The notes under the pieces were generated by a model. It ran no database searches, was not told where the DNA came from, and saw only the letters and a list, made by a program, of their open reading frames with translations. The position numbers and the translations under genes were made by a program. This document shows positions 44,601 through 53,533 of a stretch of 64,000 bases of DNA, one piece after another. Source of the DNA: Natronoflexus pectinivorans (lineage in GTDB: Bacteria; Bacteroidota; Bacteroidia; Bacteroidales; Marinilabiliaceae); NCBI RefSeq assembly GCF_004345615.1, contig NZ_SLWK01000002.1:372001-436000 (forward strand), written 5' to 3'. Each line of letters opens with the position of its first letter. Position 1 is the first letter of the stretch.

Positions 44601-44977
44601 TGCATGCTGAGAATATGCATTCAAATAACAACCAGAGTACTGCCGTGAACTGGCGTTGGCGTAAAGATGGTGATGAAACCGATATCCCAAGAGCACTTTT
44701 TAATCATGGATACAATTGGTTAGGAAGTGACCGTTTCGTAGAGGATGGTTCATTCTTAAGATTTCGCCACCTCACCATTAATTATTCAGTGCCGAGCAAT
44801 AAACTAAACTATTTCCAACAACTTAGTTTTTATCTGACTGTAAACAACCTTTATGTATGGACCAATTATTCCGGTGTGGATCCTGAGGTAGGGACAGATT
44901 GGAGGGGAATTGCTGTTGACAGGTCAAGTACACCTCGATCTAAAGATTTTACCATAGGTGTGACGGCTATTTTTTAA
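41687..44977 (+). CDS. SusC/RagA-family TonB-linked outer-membrane transporter
   Basis: 1096 residues. A signal peptide (LTFILCMLFLCGDYMQAQ) precedes a carboxypeptidase-regulatory-like domain (VVQGTVTSATDGETLIGVNVIEID, about 29-110). The plug has MRIRGTASINANAQPLIVLNGIPYEQP (about 180-206) and EEITVLRDAASTAIWGSRGANGVLQIKTK (about 228-256), and the long barrel ends SKDFTIGVTAIF. SusC proteins import oligosaccharides or peptides with a SusD lid, using TonB energy. The cognate SusD starts about 180 bp downstream. Confidence 0.93.
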   Translation: MKINFSALTFILCMLFLCGDYMQAQESNVVVQGTVTSATDGETLIGVNVIEIDNTNRMVGATVTDLNGRYLLVVRNPQNRLVFSFISFVSQSIEVGDQRRIDVQLQEEIQELMDVTITAERTYSDGAFAIPQREISMAMSTISSQAFEGVQVTSLDDALQGRVPGFDIVGSSGDPGSGSTMRIRGTASINANAQPLIVLNGIPYEQPVDPSFDFSSANEEQFANMLSINPDDIEEITVLRDAASTAIWGSRGANGVLQIKTKEGTRGPTRVQYSYRLSRATIPQGIKMLTGDDYTMMIRQAYFNPFQNETAANIPELMYDPTFPEYQNFNNNVNWFDEVTRTGYKHDHYITLTGGGERARFRVSGGFLEEQGTVIGNSLSRISSRAYLDYAVSDRIRFISEFSFTYTDHDRPWRVNNDAPTILDLAYRKMPNVSVYQQDLQGNSTNIYYNISRDSDLHAAQRDMFNPVAIANLATNNVQNYRILPTFRLQYDMLPRTDRQMLRYNMYVSFDVNNDKVSRFLPAEASNLVWNNEMVNLADHNDSENVTVYTDHNISWQPNIANPNHFLLLYGSVQATTGSNMRHRNATANLPSGQIVDASALGFINDFHTDRYSYRSNALLLRGHYSYMSRYILSAVFRRDGSTKFGDNYKYGNFPGVSAKWIISDERFMDFSNNWLSMLAVRPSWGITGNQPAHEYLHFSRYAPYGSYMDMSATRPSTLQLSDLRWETTTSLNYGFDLGFLNDRFNLKLDLYDQRTEDLLMKDLSIPSSSGHGLIPWQNVGTMDNKGWEIEMWTSNAIRANDWTIDFNFNIANFVNTIVELRDDILDNYNSDFNFENGSYLTRVQEGNPFGSIYGFRFKGVYQYDEYIPGVQESAPVARDRNGNVIVDANGDPLPMMFAYGRSNQYQFRGGDAIYEDINNDGSIDELDIVYLGDSNPDFSGGFGATVRFRNWRMTPFFNFRVGHKIVNHAKMHAENMHSNNNQSTAVNWRWRKDGDETDIPRALFNHGYNWLGSDRFVEDGSFLRFRHLTINYSVPSNKLNYFQQLSFYLTVNNLYVWTNYSGVDPEVGTDWRGIAVDRSSTPRSKDFTIGVTAIF

Positions 44978-45160
44978 CCGTGAGTTAGAAATATTATCAG
45001 CCGGATTTTCTTAATGACATCTGGCGAAGCTTAGATTGAAAAACAAATTGAATAATATATGAGCATGAGAGAGTGTCGCAACAAGAATAGAATGAATTCC
45101 GATTATGCAAGAACTTATGTCCATAGTATTCTGTCAATGAATAAATTAAATTATATTCTA

Positions 45161-46723
45161 ATGAAAAAGATATTTTCAATAGTGATGATGACCGGATTGA
45201 TCTTTGTTTTTTCCGGTTGTGATGACTGGCTGGACATCAAGCCTGAAGGCGAAGTGGTTTTAGAGGATTTCTGGCAAGATGAAAGTCACGTAATGCAGGT
45301 TTTGGCCGCATGTTATCAGTCCTTGACTGAATATGGAGCAATGGAAAGCATGCTGATGTGGGGAGAGGTGCGTTCAGACAATATTATGCCTGGAAGCTTG
45401 CCACAAGATGGTGGCGCTGCTACAGATATGTTGAGAATGATGAATTTTGATATCATTCCTAATAATCGATATGCTCAATGGGGTGCCTTTTATACTACTA
45501 TTAACTATTGCAATACATTCTTGCACTTTGCTCCCGAAGTCGTTAGACGTGACGAGAATTTTACGGAAAATCGGTTACGCGCTCTTACAGCCGAGGTGTT
45601 AACAATCAGAGCATTGTCCTATTTTTATTTGGTTCGTGCTTTTCGTGATGTACCGTGGATAGAGGTACCAAGTATCGATGATGATCAGGATTATCGCGTG
45701 CCTAAATCACCAGAAGATGAAATACTTGATAACCTGGAAGAGGATCTCAGATATGCCTTAATTTATGCGAGAGAGACTTTTGAAACCAATCGTCATACTA
45801 AGGGGCGTGTTACAAGAAACGCTATTCGTGCACTGTTGGTTGATATTTATCTGTGGCGCGAAAAGTATGAAGAGAGTGTAGCCATGGCTGATGCCATCAT
45901 CAATGATTCTCAGTTCAGCCTCGTTCCCGGTGAGACTCTGTTACAGCAAGTGTTTTACACCGGAAATTCCACTGAATCCATATTTGAGTTACAATTTGAT
46001 ACTGATAACCGTTTTAACCAAGTTATTTACGATTATTATGGGGGAAGCGGACGTACCATAGGGCATTGGCAACTTAATTATAACTTGGTCAGTCCCACTA
46101 ATACTTTCCGAATTTTCAACCGACCTAATTCCGGGAATGTGATTGAGAGTGTAGATGACATCCGTAAAAAGGACTTTGTCAGAACCATGGTTGATATGGT
46201 TTTCCCTTTCAAGTATGTAGGCTTGCGAACTGAAAGCGCCAGCGGAGTCAGTTCATATTTTTACAGGTCTAATACCGCGAACTGGATATTTTATCGCCTT
46301 TCAGACATCAAGCTGATGAAGGCTGAAGCTCTGATCCAAATGGGAGAGGGGCATTTTTCTGAAGCTATGGAATTGATTAATGCTGTTTATATGCGTTCCA
46401 ATATTGAGGAAGATCAACAACCACTTTTGCTTGATCATTATAATTCAAGGTTGGAATTGGAGGGATTGTTATACAGAGAGCGTCAGCGTGAACTGATGTT
46501 CGAAGGGAAGCGTTATTTTGATTTGCTGCGTATTGCACGTCGGGAGAATAATCCCGGATCGCTGCTAAATGTGGTAGCACGCAAAGTTACCTCTCTTCCT
46601 ACGGATAAACTGTCGTCCATGGATGCGCTCTATCTTCCTATTCACATCAATGAATTAAGGAACAACCGGGCTTTGGAACAAAACCCCTATTATTTGTTAA
46701 GTGATCAATCTATCAACTGGTAA
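45161..46723 (+). CDS. RagB/SusD-family outer-membrane lipoprotein
   Basis: 520 residues from the ATG at 45161, which gives a compact lipoprotein signal (KKIFSIVMMTGLIFVFSGCDDW, Cys at about residue 20); an upstream ATG in frame would add 34 non-signal residues. Typical SusD elements are WLDIKPEGEVVLEDFWQDESHVMQVLAACYQSL, RALTAEVLTIRALSYFYLVRAFRDVPWI, the helical TPR-like core and the C-terminal LLYRERQRELMFEGKRYFDLLRIARR. SusD covers the SusC pore and binds the ligand at the surface. It follows its SusC partner. Confidence 0.93.
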   Translation: MKKIFSIVMMTGLIFVFSGCDDWLDIKPEGEVVLEDFWQDESHVMQVLAACYQSLTEYGAMESMLMWGEVRSDNIMPGSLPQDGGAATDMLRMMNFDIIPNNRYAQWGAFYTTINYCNTFLHFAPEVVRRDENFTENRLRALTAEVLTIRALSYFYLVRAFRDVPWIEVPSIDDDQDYRVPKSPEDEILDNLEEDLRYALIYARETFETNRHTKGRVTRNAIRALLVDIYLWREKYEESVAMADAIINDSQFSLVPGETLLQQVFYTGNSTESIFELQFDTDNRFNQVIYDYYGGSGRTIGHWQLNYNLVSPTNTFRIFNRPNSGNVIESVDDIRKKDFVRTMVDMVFPFKYVGLRTESASGVSSYFYRSNTANWIFYRLSDIKLMKAEALIQMGEGHFSEAMELINAVYMRSNIEEDQQPLLLDHYNSRLELEGLLYRERQRELMFEGKRYFDLLRIARRENNPGSLLNVVARKVTSLPTDKLSSMDALYLPIHINELRNNRALEQNPYYLLSDQSINW

Positions 46724-46733
46724 ATAAAATATT

Positions 46734-48692
46734 ATGGATAGAAAAAATATTTTTAATCAAAAAAGAAACATACTCAAAGTAATGAATGTGTTGACGAAAT
46801 CGCTGGCTGTTATCATGTTGGTTTTGTCGGTTGGTTTCTTTAGTGGTTGCAATGATGATGATATTGGTGAAAACTACTACACTTTTCGAGGCGAAACAAT
46901 TGGTCAGTATATTGAGGCGCGTCCTGAGAGATTTTCTGAATTTGAAAAAATGCTGGAGTTATCCGGTGTAATGGGATTGTTAAATGCCTATGGAAGATAC
47001 ACGGTTTTTTTACCGGAAAACGATGCCATGCTTGCGTTGTATAGTTCCAGAGGAAAATCTTCTGTAGAAGATTTTCCGGTTGATACAATTCGCAGAATTG
47101 TACATGATCACATCATTAGAAACTTTGAGGTTCCATCTATGGAGTTCACAGCAGGAACTCTTCCATATCTAACCATGACTGGTCGATCATTAAACATCCA
47201 AATCCAGAGTACAAATGGAGGATATAATTTTGTTGTGAACGAACTTTCTGTTATTCGTAATCGTGATATAGCTGCTCATAATGGTATTATACATGTTATA
47301 GATAAAGTTATAGAGCCCAGTGATCTGACCGTGGTTGAAGCCTTTTCACAGGATGATCAATTTTCTCTTATGTATCAAGCTCTGATTGAAACTGAGCTTT
47401 ACCAGGAATTGCTGAAGATAAGAGATGAGGATTATGTTATTCCGGCCGAATATGCGGATTTACCAGTGACTAATAACATTGGAAGTTTAAATGTTGTTCC
47501 CCAGGAAAGATTATATGGTTTTACCATTTTCGCAGTTAGTGATGATACATTTGCCGAACATGGGATAAACTCTTTGGAAGATATGGCTGCCTATGCAGCA
47601 ACTGTTTATGACAGAATGTATCCCAATGATTCCGGTATTGAAGACATCACAAACAGGAGAAATAGTTTGAACAGGTTTATTGCATATCACTTGGTGAACA
47701 AAAAGCTTCCACGACATTTATTGATCGAAGCATACGACAATACCGGTTCGAATCCAACGGAAAGTCATTCTGTTAAATCTGTAGATATGTTTGAGTACAT
47801 TGAACCAATGGCTCCAAACACATTGTTGGAAGTGAGGACTTTAAGGGATAATAATGAATACGATGTGTTCAATATGATCCCGTCTTCCGGACAAGCGGTT
47901 CGTTTGGTTCGTGATAATGTTGATAATGACGCATTAAACGGTGTTTATCATGAAATTGACGGTATTTTGATCTATAATGAGGAAGTTGAGCAGATGCTAT
48001 CCAGCAAGAGAATTAGAATGAATTCCGCCAGTTTTTTCCCTGAATTAACTAATAACAATATCCGAGTGGGTAATAGAAGAGGAGGTTATCCATCGGAAAG
48101 ATATTATTTCCCTAGAAATTATATCGAACGCGTTGATGTTTCTGAAACAACTGAATTTGGATATTTTAACTCTGATGACCGGTTTGTTAATTATCAGGGA
48201 GATGAAGTTTTTCTTATTGGAATGTATGAGTTTACCATCGTTACCCCACCTGTTCCACCCGGAACTTATGAAGTTCGATTTGGATTTGTAGCAACAGGTA
48301 ACAGAGGTGCTGCTCAGTTGTATTGGAACGGGATTCCCAGCGGTATTCCTTTGGACTTGTCCAGAAATGCAGGACATGCATCAATAGGTTACATTCCACC
48401 GGGCAGCGATCCTAACGATCCTGAGGGTTTTGAGAATGACCGGATGATGCGTAACCGCGGGTATATGAAAGCTCCTGCCAGTTTCAGGGTCATCAACGGA
48501 ACATGGTATGGACATTCAACTCAGTCTGCACGCCAGGGTCCATCTGCATTAAGAAGAATACTTGGCATTTATACTTTTGACGAGGCAAAAAACCATGAGT
48601 TTACTGTGCGTGCGGCACGTTCGGGAGAATTTATGTTCGATTATCTAGAATTTGTTCCCGTGGAGGTGTTGGAATTTGAGGATATTTATTAA
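46734..48692 (+). CDS. FAS1-domain lipoprotein with C-terminal beta-sandwich
   Basis: 652 residues; the ATG at 46782 is an alternative start giving a tighter lipoprotein signal (MNVLTKSLAVIMLVLSVGFFSGC). Two FAS1 units follow (about 45-205 with FSEFEKMLELSGVMGLLNAYGRYTVFLPENDAM and NGIIHVIDKVIEPSDLTV; about 206-420 with YGFTIFAVSDDTF and HEIDGILIYNEEV). The C-terminal 220 residues have a sandwich pattern (GTYEVRFGFVATGNRGAAQLYWNGI, SGEFMFDYLEFVPVEV) like carbohydrate-binding modules. It is 10 bp after susD and 2 bp before the next FAS1 gene, so co-transcribed. Probable surface binding protein. Confidence 0.75.
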   Translation: MDRKNIFNQKRNILKVMNVLTKSLAVIMLVLSVGFFSGCNDDDIGENYYTFRGETIGQYIEARPERFSEFEKMLELSGVMGLLNAYGRYTVFLPENDAMLALYSSRGKSSVEDFPVDTIRRIVHDHIIRNFEVPSMEFTAGTLPYLTMTGRSLNIQIQSTNGGYNFVVNELSVIRNRDIAAHNGIIHVIDKVIEPSDLTVVEAFSQDDQFSLMYQALIETELYQELLKIRDEDYVIPAEYADLPVTNNIGSLNVVPQERLYGFTIFAVSDDTFAEHGINSLEDMAAYAATVYDRMYPNDSGIEDITNRRNSLNRFIAYHLVNKKLPRHLLIEAYDNTGSNPTESHSVKSVDMFEYIEPMAPNTLLEVRTLRDNNEYDVFNMIPSSGQAVRLVRDNVDNDALNGVYHEIDGILIYNEEVEQMLSSKRIRMNSASFFPELTNNNIRVGNRRGGYPSERYYFPRNYIERVDVSETTEFGYFNSDDRFVNYQGDEVFLIGMYEFTIVTPPVPPGTYEVRFGFVATGNRGAAQLYWNGIPSGIPLDLSRNAGHASIGYIPPGSDPNDPEGFENDRMMRNRGYMKAPASFRVINGTWYGHSTQSARQGPSALRRILGIYTFDEAKNHEFTVRAARSGEFMFDYLEFVPVEVLEFEDIY

Positions 48693-48715
48693 ACGTGGAT
48701 TATAATCTTTTATAT

Positions 48716-50260
48716 ATGAAAAGGACAGTATTATATCGCATTTTTAGCGTAATAATTCTGGTCATGACCTTGGTGTTAACAAGCTGTAATGATTCATGGG
48801 ATGATCATTACTCAAAATCAACCAAAGTTGTTTCCGATCAGACTTTATACGCGTATATCAATTCAAAACCTGAACTAAGCACTTTTGCAGAAATGCTGCG
48901 CATTTCCGGGTATGATAAAGTAATTAATTCAGATCAGACCTATACTGTATGGGCACCAAACAATGCTTCACTGGAAGGTGTAGATTTGCAAAATGAAGAT
49001 TTGGTAGTAGAAATTGTTCGAAACCATATAGCCAGAAGCATTTTTTCTACTTCTGGAGTGATGTTAAGCAGAGTGAGTATGCTTAACGGAAAGTATGTTA
49101 CATTTATTCGGGAAGAGGCAGGATTTAGCTTTGGGCGAATGCTATTAAGTGAAGGGAATACCTTGTTGAAGAATGGATTGTTACATGTTATTGATGGGTA
49201 CGTTCCATATACCAATAACATTTGGGAGCATATTGGCAGGACATCAGGGTTAGATTCTTTACGTAGCTTTCTCTATGGGCAAGATCGATTTGTATTTGAT
49301 CCTGTTAATAGCGTTGAGATTGGTTATAATGAAGACGACCAGCCTATTTATGATTCAATTTTTGTTTACCGAAATCTGGTTTTAGATCGTCTTGGCCACA
49401 TTAATGATGAGGATAGTATATATACAGCACTTCTTCCAAACAACGATGCGTGGAATGAGGCCTATGAGAAAATTCGTCCCTATTTCAATATCCCGGATGT
49501 TTTTGGTGGGGCAGGAAGAGCCCGTTTTATTACACAATTTACCATTATTCAGGATTTGTTTTACAGAGGGGTGTATGAGAGTCCGGAGGCAATGCCGTAT
49601 TTGACATCTACCAATGGAAATACTATGTATAATCCGGCTGGTTTGTTTTCGAATACTGTTGCGCAGGAGTTGAGTAATGGTTGGGTTTATCAAACTGCTT
49701 CCATACAGATTTCAGACACAGCTTCATGGTTTAAACCAATTTTGGTTGAAGCAGAAATTCCTCAAGGACGCACCAATGCAAACAGCAGCATACTTCAACG
49801 CAATAGCCAAGGTTCAGGGTTTGATATATCTGACGACAGGTACATTGTTGTAGAGCCCACCGGCTTGAGTAACGTTGCTCAACCATCAGTGACCTTTCAA
49901 ATTCCAAATACTTTATCTGCTACTTATAATATTTATGTAGTTTTTGTACCGGAAGCAATTGTAAATCCAAACAGTCCAAGGCCAAATAAAGCAAATTTCA
50001 CCTTGGTATCCATTAATACAACCACAGGTCGTATTCGAAGGAATCCAATCACACCTTCAAACAATGTGACAGATGCGCATGAAGTAACAAGGATGCATTT
50101 GGGCGAATTTACCTTTGATTTTGCTAATGTAGTTGATCAGGAGTATCCTTCTGTCCCTGTTGTATTGGAAGTAACCAATGCTGTCCGAACCGATGAGACT
50201 GCTGAGTATAGCAGAACAATGCGTATCGATTGTATCATTTTAGAACCCGTAATTGAGTAA
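48716..50260 (+). CDS. FAS1-domain lipoprotein, second of tandem pair
   Basis: 514 residues from the ATG at 48716; a GTG at 48695 adds 7 residues and is less likely. The lipoprotein signal is YRIFSVIILVMTLVLTSCNDSWDDHY. FAS1 units: LSTFAEMLRISGYDKVINSDQTYTVWAPNNASL with NGLLHVIDGYVPYTNN, and a second beginning DSLRSFLYGQDRFVFD with YTALLPNNDAWNEAYEKI. The C-terminal half is a beta-sandwich (TYNIYVVFVPEAIV, AEYSRTMRIDCIILEPV) comparable in position to that of the upstream FAS1 protein. It overlaps or abuts the second SusC gene, so the whole set is one transcription unit. Confidence 0.73.
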   Translation: MKRTVLYRIFSVIILVMTLVLTSCNDSWDDHYSKSTKVVSDQTLYAYINSKPELSTFAEMLRISGYDKVINSDQTYTVWAPNNASLEGVDLQNEDLVVEIVRNHIARSIFSTSGVMLSRVSMLNGKYVTFIREEAGFSFGRMLLSEGNTLLKNGLLHVIDGYVPYTNNIWEHIGRTSGLDSLRSFLYGQDRFVFDPVNSVEIGYNEDDQPIYDSIFVYRNLVLDRLGHINDEDSIYTALLPNNDAWNEAYEKIRPYFNIPDVFGGAGRARFITQFTIIQDLFYRGVYESPEAMPYLTSTNGNTMYNPAGLFSNTVAQELSNGWVYQTASIQISDTASWFKPILVEAEIPQGRTNANSSILQRNSQGSGFDISDDRYIVVEPTGLSNVAQPSVTFQIPNTLSATYNIYVVFVPEAIVNPNSPRPNKANFTLVSINTTTGRIRRNPITPSNNVTDAHEVTRMHLGEFTFDFANVVDQEYPSVPVVLEVTNAVRTDETAEYSRTMRIDCIILEPVIE

Positions 50261-50288
50261 GGGGATGCTAAATATTATTTTGATGATA

Positions 50289-53200
50289 ATGAAACACAAT
50301 ATCTTAAGAAACCATGGCTTTAGAGCCTGCGCACTGATGAAAAGCCTGAGGATTTTGATGGTCTTTGGAGCTATAGCAATGTTTTCTACGGTATCCGGTA
50401 ATGATGCTACTCAGGGAGATAATTCTTTCCCGGTTCACGTTTTAGTGCGGGATGCAAATACCGGAGAATCTGTATTAACTGCCCGTATAGAGGCTGTTAA
50501 TAATCGGGCTGCCGCAACTCTTCAGGATGATGAGAGTTATATCATAAGCCTTACTTCGCCCAACGAAATTCTTCGAATTGTGGCCATTGGTTATGGCACG
50601 CGGGAAGTCCCTTTGAGAGGAAGAGAACGTCTTGTAGTTGATTTGTTTCCAGATATATTCACAGACAATTATCGGGAGATTGAAAGTTTTAAGGGGCCTG
50701 TTCGTAAAAGTTTTATGCCTTTGGCATATGGCGAAACCAGGGATGTTGATCATCCATCAATTTTAACCATCGATGATGTCATTAAAACCCGTTTAGGTGG
50801 AAATGTGAGATCTGTAAATCGTTCCGGCGTTGCTGGAATGGGATCTTCCATGTTTATTCGTGGATTCAATTCATTAAATATGAATGCGCAGCCGTTAATT
50901 ATTGTGGATGGTGTTATATGGAACAGTCTTTATGATATAAACTCAATACATGCCGGATATTTTGGCAATACATTGGCTGACCTGGATTTAAATGATGTTG
51001 AGAGCATTAGTGTGATCAAAGATGGTACTTCCATTTATGGAAGCAAAGGAGCCAATGGAGTCATCCTTATTAAAACCAGAAGAGGAGAGGGGGTTGTAAC
51101 CCAAATAGAATTTAATGCTTATGGAGGAATCACCACTCAACCGGAATCGTTGCCTGTTATGGGGGGAGATCAATTCAGGATCTATGCATCTGAACTTCTG
51201 GGGACAACCAATATTCACCGAAGTGAATACAGCCAATATGGCTTTTTGATGACTGATCCAACTCGTCCGGGATACAACCGTTTTCATAATAACACAAACT
51301 GGGACAATGAGGTATATCGCACTGGTTTAACCCATTCATACCATGTAAGTGTGAACGGCGGTGATAACATGGCATTATACGCTCTTTCTGTTGGATATAC
51401 AGGTGTTGAAGGTGTTGTAAGAGACACAAGAATGGAAAGATTAACCACCAGATTTAATGCTGATTTTGATCTTTCTGAACTTTTTACTTTAGGCTTGAAT
51501 GTGTCTTTTTCAAATGTTGACAGGGAGCTGTTTGATGACGGAGTTGTATTTCATACATCTCCTACCTATCTGGCTATGATCAAGTCACCATTTTTAAATC
51601 CATATACTTTTACATCTGCAGGTGTACAATCCAACGATCACGAAGATAGTGATGAGTTTGGCATCAGTAACCCAAGTGCAGTTATGGATCGCTCCTTAAA
51701 TGTTAACAAGCATTACCGATTTTCATTGGGGGCAAAACCAACCTTTTATATATCCCCAAGGCTTCAGTTGAGTACTCATTTTGATTATAGTCTCGACAAA
51801 GTTAAGGAGACTTATTTCAGACCTATTCTTGGGGTGGCTGATATTGATTTACCTGGGTATGGGGTTTCAGAAAATATGTTTATGTCTCAGCAAATGCGCA
51901 ATGTTGCTATTTTTGACGACACACGGTTGACTTATCGCAATACGTTTGATCATGTGCACAGAATTGATGCTATGGCTGGCTGGCGTTTCCTATCCAATTA
52001 CTACGAATTGGATTATGGAGAAGGGCATAACTCTGGAACGGATCAAAGAAGAAATCTTTATGGAGACATGGAGTTCCGTTTTATAGATGGAATTAACGAC
52101 AGAATCAGGTCAATTGCCAACTATGCTAACGTAGAGTACAGTTTTGATAACCGCTATTTTGTAACAGCTGCTGTTTCAATGGATGCATCTTCCCGTTTTG
52201 GAAAAGAGACAGAAGGTGGTTTTCAAATGTTAGGCCACAGTTGGGGTATGTTTCCATCATTAAATGCCGCATGGCTTGTTTCTTCTGAAGAATTTATGGC
52301 CGGAGCAGATTTTATTGACCGTTTAAAGTTTCGTGCAGGTTATGGTATTTCTGGTAATGATGACATTGCAGCTTTTTCCAGAGATTCATATCTGATATCT
52401 ACACCTTATATGAATCGTGCGAATGGTTTAATCATTGGCAATATTGCTAATACTTCCATTCAATGGGAAACAACTTCCAAAGCAACTTTTGGATTTGATG
52501 CCATCTTGCTTAATGACAGGGTAGCATTATCTGCAGGGATATTCCACCATAATACAAAAGATTTGCTGGGTTTAAAAGAGCTTCCTGAAGTGGCCGGACA
52601 GGGATATTATTGGCAAAATGGTGGAGAACTTCAAAATCAAGGGTTTGACTTCTCAGCCAATGTTAAGGTGATCAACAACAGTAATTTCCAATGGGAACTT
52701 GGAGCTAGCATCGGACATTATAGAAATGAAATTGTTTCACTTCCTGATGGAGATTATACTACAACCATTTATGGTGCAGAAATTCTCACATCTGTTGGAA
52801 ATCCTGCAGGGCTGTTTTATGGATATAAAACCAATGGTGTTTTTGCAACAGAAGCTGAAGCTTTAGCTGCTGGATTGTTAATGACCAATTCTCAGGGACA
52901 CACTTACCTTTTTGGAGCAGGAGATGTTCATTTCGAAGATGTTGACGGTGATGGGTTTATTACCGCCAATGACAAACAGATTATTGGTGATCCAAATCCT
53001 GATTTTTATGGTTCTTTTAATACCCGATTTGGTTATAAGAATTTCACATTGGATGCTTTCTTTACTTACTCTGTCGGTAACGATGTTTATAACCACTTAA
53101 GAGCCAGTTTGGAGTCAGGTAGTGATTTCAGTAATCAGTCAACCGCCATGCTCACTCGATGGAGAGCAGAAGGTCAACAAACCAATCAGCCGCGTGCTTA

Positions 53201-53486
53201 CTATGGAGATCCAATGGGGAACTCAAGGTTTTCTGATCGATGGATAGAAGATGGGTCATTTCTTAAGTTAAAGAGCATAAAACTAAACTATAAGGTTCCT
53301 GTGCAGAGTAACTGGCTAGGAGGTCTGGATGTTTGGGTAGCGGCCAATAATCTTTGGACAATGACAGATTATCTTGGTCGGGATCCTGAAGTTTCTGTTG
53401 GAAACGGAGTCCTATATCAAGGAATAGACGCAGGTCTTCTTCCATCCACCAAGAGCTTTTTTGTAGGAGTTAAAATGAATCTCTAA
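50289..53486 (+). CDS. SusC/RagA-family TonB-linked transporter with a diverged N-terminal domain
   Basis: 1065 residues from the ATG at 50289; ATG 50265 and TTG 50253 are alternatives. The signal region is LRILMVFGAIAMFSTVSG. The N-terminal sandwich (FPVHVLVRDANTGESVLTARIEAVNN...) keeps the fold pattern but not the usual GxVxDxxGxPLxGAxV consensus. The plug is canonical (MFIRGFNSLNMNAQPLIIVDGVIWN; VESISVIKDGTSIYGSKGANGVILIKTRRGEG) and the barrel ends SFFVGVKMNL. It partners the SusD 47 bp downstream. The diverged domain may reflect a different signalling or TonB-coupling route. Confidence 0.9.
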   Translation: MKHNILRNHGFRACALMKSLRILMVFGAIAMFSTVSGNDATQGDNSFPVHVLVRDANTGESVLTARIEAVNNRAAATLQDDESYIISLTSPNEILRIVAIGYGTREVPLRGRERLVVDLFPDIFTDNYREIESFKGPVRKSFMPLAYGETRDVDHPSILTIDDVIKTRLGGNVRSVNRSGVAGMGSSMFIRGFNSLNMNAQPLIIVDGVIWNSLYDINSIHAGYFGNTLADLDLNDVESISVIKDGTSIYGSKGANGVILIKTRRGEGVVTQIEFNAYGGITTQPESLPVMGGDQFRIYASELLGTTNIHRSEYSQYGFLMTDPTRPGYNRFHNNTNWDNEVYRTGLTHSYHVSVNGGDNMALYALSVGYTGVEGVVRDTRMERLTTRFNADFDLSELFTLGLNVSFSNVDRELFDDGVVFHTSPTYLAMIKSPFLNPYTFTSAGVQSNDHEDSDEFGISNPSAVMDRSLNVNKHYRFSLGAKPTFYISPRLQLSTHFDYSLDKVKETYFRPILGVADIDLPGYGVSENMFMSQQMRNVAIFDDTRLTYRNTFDHVHRIDAMAGWRFLSNYYELDYGEGHNSGTDQRRNLYGDMEFRFIDGINDRIRSIANYANVEYSFDNRYFVTAAVSMDASSRFGKETEGGFQMLGHSWGMFPSLNAAWLVSSEEFMAGADFIDRLKFRAGYGISGNDDIAAFSRDSYLISTPYMNRANGLIIGNIANTSIQWETTSKATFGFDAILLNDRVALSAGIFHHNTKDLLGLKELPEVAGQGYYWQNGGELQNQGFDFSANVKVINNSNFQWELGASIGHYRNEIVSLPDGDYTTTIYGAEILTSVGNPAGLFYGYKTNGVFATEAEALAAGLLMTNSQGHTYLFGAGDVHFEDVDGDGFITANDKQIIGDPNPDFYGSFNTRFGYKNFTLDAFFTYSVGNDVYNHLRASLESGSDFSNQSTAMLTRWRAEGQQTNQPRAYYGDPMGNSRFSDRWIEDGSFLKLKSIKLNYKVPVQSNWLGGLDVWVAANNLWTMTDYLGRDPEVSVGNGVLYQGIDAGLLPSTKSFFVGVKMNL

Positions 53487-53533
53487 CAGAACTTACTGTA
53501 TAATTTTAGCAGATATTTTATTCTGTAGCATAA

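Noticed and set aside
45059-45160. N-terminal extension of the first SusD gene
   Set aside because: The extra 34 residues are polar and precede a perfect lipoprotein signal beginning at the ATG at 45161.
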